Source: Alphaproteobacteria bacterium
GTDB taxonomy: Bacteria; Pseudomonadota; Alphaproteobacteria; Micropepsales; Micropepsaceae
Direction of reading: 5' to 3'
Length of the DNA: 9,579 nt
NCBI GenBank assembly: GCA_028869725.1
Contig: JAGWRJ010000329.1
Coordinates: 1 to 9,579, forward strand
Position numbers and translations under genes: made by a program. Numbering within the stretch: the first letter of the stretch is position 1; each line of letters starts with the position of its first letter. The notes under the pieces are model-generated. The model searched no databases. It was not told the DNA's origin and was given only the letters and a program-made list of their open reading frames with translations. Positions 6,368 to 9,579 of the stretch are shown here, piece after piece.

Positions 6368-6384
6368 CCTGATGGTCTAGAGCC
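6368..6384 (-). repeat. Internal 17-bp inverted repeat, copy upstream of transposase
   Basis: CCTGATGGTCTAGAGCC lies directly inside the right terminal repeat and upstream of the transposase start. It pairs perfectly with 5664-5680. In the transposase transcript the two arms could form a stem joining the 5' leader to the stop codon region. Confidence 0.75.
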
Positions 6385-6404
6385 ATTCAAATTAGGACAC
6401 TACC
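6385..6404 (-). repeat. Right terminal inverted repeat of the IS1595-family element
   Basis: Read outward-in on the minus strand it is GGTAGTGTCCTAATTTGAAT, differing from the left end at one position. It is followed directly by the CGCCGCGC duplication. Confidence 0.88.
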
Positions 6405-6412
6405 CGCCGCGC
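6405..6412. repeat. Target site duplication, right copy (CGCCGCGC)
   Basis: Identical to 3905-3912. It lies 24 bp beyond the Fic stop codon, so insertion spared the Fic coding sequence but may have separated it from a natural terminator. Confidence 0.85.
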
Positions 6413-6436
6413 GACAGAAAATTATGCGGTGCAGTA

Positions 6437-7594
6437 TCAGTCTTGCGTCACCCGCCCCTGCGCATCGATTTCTACCGACTTCACCGGACTCAATTCGATA
6501 TTGGCGCGGTAGCGCGCATAGCGCCGCTCGCCACTGCGGATCAGCGCGCCCTTCTCCACTAGATCGGCGAGATCGCGCGTCGCCGTCGGGGCGGATGTAC
6601 CGGTGATGGTGATGTAATTGCCCGCGCTCAATCCGCCCTTGAAGCCTTCCGGTCCTTCGCGCAGCACGCGGAGCAAGGCCTTCTCCTGCCGTGCATTGAG
6701 TTCGCCCTTGAGACGATCCAGAAGGCGCGTCTTGTCGAGCAGGAACTCGATCAGAGCGGTGGTACGCCGCTGCGCTTCGATCGACACCCCCGCAAACCAA
6801 CGTAGCCAGTCAGTCAGATCGGTCTCGGTGTTGTTGCGCTCCAACGCCTCATAGTACGCCTTGCGCCTTGCCAGCATCGTCATCGCCAAGGCCGTCAGCG
6901 GGGGATGACTAAGGCCTTGCGCCAGTGCCTTTTCCGCAATGGCGCGACCGATACGCCCATTGCCATCCTCGAAGGGATGAATGCACTCGAAATAGAAATG
7001 CGCGATCCCCGCGCGGGTGAGTGCCGGAAGCGGGTTTGACCCATCCGGCCCGGTGCGATTGAACCAGGCAATGAAGCGCTGCATCTCGCCAGGCACCTTG
7101 GCAGAGGGGGGCGCCTCGTAATGCACCTTCGGGTTGTGCAGCGCGCCCGAGACGACCTGCATCGGCTCCGTGTGGGTGCGGTAGCTGCCGATATTGCGGA
7201 TATCGCGACGCCCGTTTGTCACCATGCGGTGCCAGGCAAACAGCGTCTCATCCGACAGGGGCGCAGCGAATGAGCGGTAGAGATCGACGGTCATTTCGGC
7301 GATGCCCTGCTCAGCAGGCTTCACGCGCCGCCGGTCGTCGGCAAGACCGAGCTGTTTCCGGATCAAGGATTGCACACTCCCGCGGTCGAGCATCTCGCCC
7401 TCAATCTCGGAGGTGGTGAGCGCCTCGGTGCTGAGCGCTTCGATGACGAGCTGGTCTTTGTCTTCGGGCCCCAGATGGGCAAAGGCGCCCGCGAACATGC
7501 CGCCGCCCAGGAGAAATTGCTCCTCCGCCCGCCGCAGCAGGTCGGGGTTCCAGGTGAATTCCGGCCATTCCGGCCGCTGCCAGTTCCAGATCAT
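6437..7594 (-). CDS. Fic-family protein with DUF4172 N-terminus and C-terminal winged helix
   Basis: 385 aa from ATG 7594 (MIWNWQRPEWPEFTW), the normal DUF4172 beginning; an in-frame ATG at 7612 would add six residues. Fic enzymes transfer a nucleotide group, usually AMP from ATP, to hydroxyl side chains of target proteins. The catalytic loop HPFEDGNGR (206-214) is canonical, with catalytic His206. Residues 61-66 (TSEIEG) match the (S/T)xxxE(G/N) inhibitory helix before the Fic core, with Glu65 as inhibitory residue, so it is a self-inhibited class II Fic. Residues about 300-365 form a winged helix (NARQEKALLRVL, GGLSAGNYITITGTSAPTATRDLADLVEKG, ERRYARY), suggesting DNA binding and possibly autoregulation. 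It is divergent from a second Fic gene across an operator-like array. No clear ribosome binding site is seen at either ATG. The target protein is unknown. Confidence 0.93.
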   Translation of the reverse strand: MIWNWQRPEWPEFTWNPDLLRRAEEQFLLGGGMFAGAFAHLGPEDKDQLVIEALSTEALTTSEIEGEMLDRGSVQSLIRKQLGLADDRRRVKPAEQGIAEMTVDLYRSFAAPLSDETLFAWHRMVTNGRRDIRNIGSYRTHTEPMQVVSGALHNPKVHYEAPPSAKVPGEMQRFIAWFNRTGPDGSNPLPALTRAGIAHFYFECIHPFEDGNGRIGRAIAEKALAQGLSHPPLTALAMTMLARRKAYYEALERNNTETDLTDWLRWFAGVSIEAQRRTTALIEFLLDKTRLLDRLKGELNARQEKALLRVLREGPEGFKGGLSAGNYITITGTSAPTATRDLADLVEKGALIRSGERRYARYRANIELSPVKSVEIDAQGRVTQD

Positions 7595-7620
7595 GATCGA
7601 TAAACAGCTCATGATCGATA
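7585..7620 (-). repeat. 18-bp imperfect tandem duplication over the Fic start codons
   Basis: On the minus strand, TATCGATCATGAGCTGTT (7620-7603) is followed directly by TATCGATCATGATCTGGA (7602-7585), 15 of 18 identical. Each unit contains an in-frame ATG (7612 and 7594), so the duplication created two candidate starts. Upstream, ATTGATAG pairs imperfectly with CTATCGAT around an 8-nt spacer, so the region could also be an operator. Confidence 0.7.
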
Positions 7621-7678
7621 GTAGGAATTCTATCAATCATGCCAATGTTGGCGTTTGGAATTCCTGCGCCTTAAGCCA

Positions 7679-7777
7679 TACGCGCAGCTTAGAGACTCTA
7701 TGCGCAACTATTCTTGCGCATAGACTTGATAGTTGCGCAGATGGGTTCTAAATTGCGTATAGGGGATTTACGCGCAA
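7679..7777. promoter_or_regulatory. Operator-like array of six TATGCGCAA-type sites between divergent fic genes
   Basis: Sites, all within one mismatch of TAYGCGCAA: TACGCGCAG 7679-7687 (+), TATGCGCAA 7699-7707 (+), TTGCGCATA 7714-7722 (-), TTGCGCAGA 7733-7741 (-), TTGCGTATA 7753-7761 (-) and TACGCGCAA 7769-7777 (+). Centre-to-centre distances are 20, 15, 19, 20 and 16 bp. The middle pair extends to an 11-bp perfect inverted repeat, TCTATGCGCAA (7697-7707) and TTGCGCATAGA (7714-7724). The last site ends 14 nt before the second fic start, near its ribosome binding site. Both Fic proteins carry winged helices, so one or both may bind here (inference). Promoter boxes could not be fixed with confidence. 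Confidence 0.6.
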
Positions 7778-7790
7778 CAAAGAGGCTTGA

Positions 7791-9197
7791 TTGCCTAGGC
7801 GCTTTCCGGAAGAGGATTTACGGGCGATCGAGGACGCCGTGCGCGGTCAGCCCGACGGGGTGACCGCGCAGCAGATCGCCGATGCGCTGGAGTCCGCGCC
7901 ACCGCGCCGGACCCTACAGTACCGCCTCAAATCTCTTGTCGATGACAAGCGCTTGGTTATGGAGGGCGAGGGACGCTGGGCGCGTTACAAGCTGCCTCGC
8001 ATCGAGCCGACGGTGGGCGCGACGGCGGAGGGCCCCGAAGGTGAGGCCGCCATCCCGGTTTCGCCCGCCGGGGAAGAAATCCGCGCCTATCTCCGGCAAG
8101 CTCCTGCGGCCCGCAAGCCGGTTGGTTATAACCGCGCCTTTCTTGCCTCCTATCGCCCGAACGAGAGTTTCTATCTCTCCCAGGACGAACGCGCTCATCT
8201 TGCGAACGTGGGCAAGCCCGACTTCGCGGCGCAGCCAGCGGGGACCTACGCCAAGCAGATTCTAAATCGCCTTCTGATCGATCTGTCCTGGAATTCGAGC
8301 CGCCTCGAAGGCAACACATATTCGCGGCTCGACACGCGGCGCCTGATCGAATTCGGCGAAGAGGCCGAAGGGCGTGACCGCCTCGAAGCGCAGATGATCC
8401 TGAACCACAAGGACGCCATCGAGTTCCTGGTCAGCACCGCCGAAGAGATCGACTTCGACCGCTATACCATCTTGAATCTTCACGCGATCCTCGCAAACAA
8501 CCTGCTGCCGGACGAGTCGGCAGCAGGAAGGTTACGGCGCATTCCCGTCGGCATCGAGAAATCCGCCTTCCATCCGCTCGAAGTGCCGCAGACCATAGAA
8601 GCGTGTTTCGACCAGATGCTCACGAGCGTCGCCGCGATCGAAGACCCGTTCGAGCAGGCGTTCTTCGTCATGGTGCAGTTACCCTACCTCCAGCCGTTCG
8701 ACGACGTGAACAAGCGTGTTTCGCGGCTTTCCGCGAACATCTCCCTCATCAAGGGAAACTTCTCGCCACTCTCCTTCGAGGGCGTGCCCCGCGGCATATA
8801 CACGGAAGCCGTTCTCGGGGTTTACGAACTGAACCGGGTTGATCTTCTTCGCGATATTTTTATGTGGGCTTACGAGCGCTCCGCCGCGCGCTACACCGCG
8901 GTCCGACAGTCGCTCGGCGAGCCCGATCCGTTCAGGCTCAAGCACCGCGACGCACTGCGCACGGTCGTGGCGGAAATCGTCCGCGCCGGCATGGACCGGA
9001 AGGCAGCTTCCGCTCAGATCGCCTCGTGGACGCAGACGCATATCGATACGCCCGACCGCGAGCGGTTCCGTGAGATCGCCGAGAGCGAACTCTTAAGCCT
9101 GCACGAGGGCAATTTTGCGCGCTATCAGATTAGGCCGTCCGAGTTCGCGGTGTGGCGCGCCACGTGGGCCGATAGCGGTGCTCGCGAACGCAGGTAA
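7791..9197 (+). CDS. Fic-family protein with N-terminal winged helix and degenerate Fic loop
   Basis: 468 aa from TTG 7791, with AGAGG (7781-7785) 5 nt upstream. An in-frame stop (TGA 7788-7790) lies directly before, and the next ATG is at residue 57, inside the winged helix, so TTG is the only plausible start. Residues 8-68 form a winged helix (AIEDAVRGQPDGVTAQQIADAL, TLQYRLKSLVDDKRL, EGRWARYKL). The Fic core follows from about 155, with inhibitory-type motif SSRLEG (169-174, Glu173). The expected HPFxDGNGR loop reads QPFDDVNKR (301-309): catalytic His is Gln301 and both Gly residues are changed. From memory this variant is common to a whole Fic subfamily and is not a local mutation. The conserved tail YELNRVDLLRDIFMWAYERS...RQSLGEPDPFR is present. 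AMP transfer is doubtful without His; a regulatory or alternative catalytic role is possible. Divergent from the canonical Fic gene, with an HsdR fragment downstream. Confidence 0.92.
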   Translation: MPRRFPEEDLRAIEDAVRGQPDGVTAQQIADALESAPPRRTLQYRLKSLVDDKRLVMEGEGRWARYKLPRIEPTVGATAEGPEGEAAIPVSPAGEEIRAYLRQAPAARKPVGYNRAFLASYRPNESFYLSQDERAHLANVGKPDFAAQPAGTYAKQILNRLLIDLSWNSSRLEGNTYSRLDTRRLIEFGEEAEGRDRLEAQMILNHKDAIEFLVSTAEEIDFDRYTILNLHAILANNLLPDESAAGRLRRIPVGIEKSAFHPLEVPQTIEACFDQMLTSVAAIEDPFEQAFFVMVQLPYLQPFDDVNKRVSRLSANISLIKGNFSPLSFEGVPRGIYTEAVLGVYELNRVDLLRDIFMWAYERSAARYTAVRQSLGEPDPFRLKHRDALRTVVAEIVRAGMDRKAASAQIASWTQTHIDTPDRERFREIAESELLSLHEGNFARYQIRPSEFAVWRATWADSGARERR

Positions 9198-9411
9198 ATG
9201 GACATGCCGGCCGTGAATGACGGCGACACCGTAACCACCAAAGCCGAAGGCCGCGAACGCCCGGTGGCGAAATCACGCGGCGAACCGACGTGAAGCACAG
9301 GCGACAGACCGCGACCGATGCCGCCGGCCCATGCAATGGCTACGGTCTGTATTCGGCGTCTCACGCCTGCGAGGGATCAGGCCCGTAATACAGGCTGATG
9401 GTGTGGGTGGC
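9198..9411. other. Short degraded-looking stretch between Fic and HsdR fragment
   Basis: A 31-codon frame (ATG 9198 to TGA 9293) begins directly after the Fic stop, with AGG only 3 nt upstream. It has no recognised domain (MDMPAVNDGDTV...). The other frames show stops and no homology. This is probably scrambled remnant sequence joining the Fic gene to the truncated HsdR piece. Confidence 0.4.
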
Positions 9412-9579
9412 TTCGGCAAAGAAGAGCTGGCGATCTTCGAGCTCCTCACCAAGCCCGAGCCGAAGCTCACCAAAGTCCTGAAGATCGAAGTCAAGAAAAT
9501 AGTGCGCGTGCTGCTCGCCAAGCTGAAGCGCGAAAAGCTGGTTCTGGACTGGCGGCTGAAGGAACCGGCCAAGGCCGAT
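9331..9579 (+). pseudogene. Type I restriction endonuclease subunit R (HsdR), C-terminal fragment
   Basis: Open from ATG 9331 to the right edge (83 codons). From about residue 28 it reads FGKEELAIFELLTKPEPKL, IEVKKIVRVLLAKLKREK and LVLDWRLKEPAKAD, which matches from memory the C-terminal helical domain (DUF3387 type) of HsdR. HsdR is about 800-1000 aa and supplies the ATP-driven translocase and nuclease of type I restriction complexes. Here no nuclease or helicase motifs precede the domain: the frame is closed by TAA at about 9234, and the 27 residues before the match are unrelated. It is therefore a truncated relic rather than a working subunit. Fic genes are often embedded in hsd operons, so this may be the remains of such a locus. 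Confidence 0.72.

Larger units (their letters stand above)
3913..6404. mobile_element. Complete IS1595-family insertion sequence with passenger genes (2492 bp)
   Basis: The ends are GGTAGTGTCCTAATTTGGAT (3913-3932) and the reverse complement of GGTAGTGTCCTAATTTGAAT (6385-6404), 19 of 20 matching, flanked by CGCCGCGC duplications. A full-length IS1595-type DDE transposase lies at the right end (5668-6345, minus). A simple IS of this family is about 0.7-1.2 kb; the extra 1.7 kb here carries five passenger reading frames. Passenger-carrying members are known in several IS1595 subgroups. The intact ends, duplication and transposase suggest recent insertion and possible activity. It landed between the tRNA-side GC-rich region and the 3' end of the catalytic Fic gene, leaving Fic intact. 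Confidence 0.88.

Noticed and set aside
5728..6372. 214-codon plus-strand open frame
   Set aside because: It is the antisense shadow of the IS1595 transposase, which has clear catalytic motifs on the other strand.
7595..7636. TTG 7636 or ATG 7612 as start of the canonical Fic gene
   Set aside because: The DUF4172 region normally begins at the MxWxWQ segment, matching ATG 7594; neither upstream start has a ribosome binding site. ATG 7612 cannot be excluded.
3396..9579. CRISPR array, riboswitch or origin of replication
   Set aside because: No regular repeat-spacer pattern, conserved riboswitch core, or iteron/DnaA-box cluster was seen; the TATGCGCAA array lies between divergent regulator-type genes and fits an operator better than iterons.

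Overview
The window looks like accessory DNA on an alphaproteobacterial, probably sphingomonad, chromosome or large replicon. This is inferred from the gene types (a CadC-like regulator with PD40 repeats, DUF4172-type Fic, an IS1595-family element with passenger genes) and from the GC-rich right half. The left third (1 to about 3400) is visibly more AT-rich than the Fic region, suggesting blocks of different origin.

Layout. (1) 1-1961, minus strand: most of a membrane-anchored winged-helix regulator with a periplasmic PD40 beta-propeller, cut by the window edge. Divergent from it at 2122-2253 is a 43-residue one-helix membrane miniprotein with a strong ribosome binding site. (2) 2254-3395: about 1.1 kb with no convincing gene, holding a few palindromes and direct repeats. 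(3) 3396-3485: an intact tRNA-Ser(CGA), followed by about 420 bp of GC-rich DNA with no gene and a 12-bp long-range inverted repeat. (4) 3913-6404: a complete 2492-bp IS1595-family element with 20-bp terminal inverted repeats (19/20 matching) and an 8-bp target duplication CGCCGCGC on both sides. It carries a full transposase plus passengers: a translationally coupled pair of unknown genes (99 and 134 aa), a divergent 95-aa Cys-rich protein, a truncated C-terminal fragment of a second DDE transposase, and an 86-aa unknown protein. (5) 6437-7594 (minus) and 7791-9197 (plus): two divergent Fic-family genes. The first has the canonical HPFEDGNGR loop, an N-terminal DUF4172 region and a C-terminal winged helix. 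The second has an N-terminal winged helix and the degenerate loop QPFDDVNKR. (6) 9331-9579: a C-terminal fragment of a type I restriction HsdR subunit, running off the edge.

The most interesting unit is the divergent Fic pair. Their 196-bp intergenic region contains six copies, in both orientations, of a 9-mer close to TATGCGCAA, spaced 15-20 bp apart, including an 11-bp perfect inverted repeat. A near-perfect 18-bp duplication also covers two possible Fic start codons. Together these suggest a co-regulated pair of one catalytic and one degenerate Fic protein, each with its own DNA-binding domain. The HsdR fragment downstream suggests a decayed type I restriction locus, a setting where Fic genes are often found. 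The IS1595-family element sits just 24 bp beyond the stop codon of the catalytic Fic gene, so it did not disrupt that gene.
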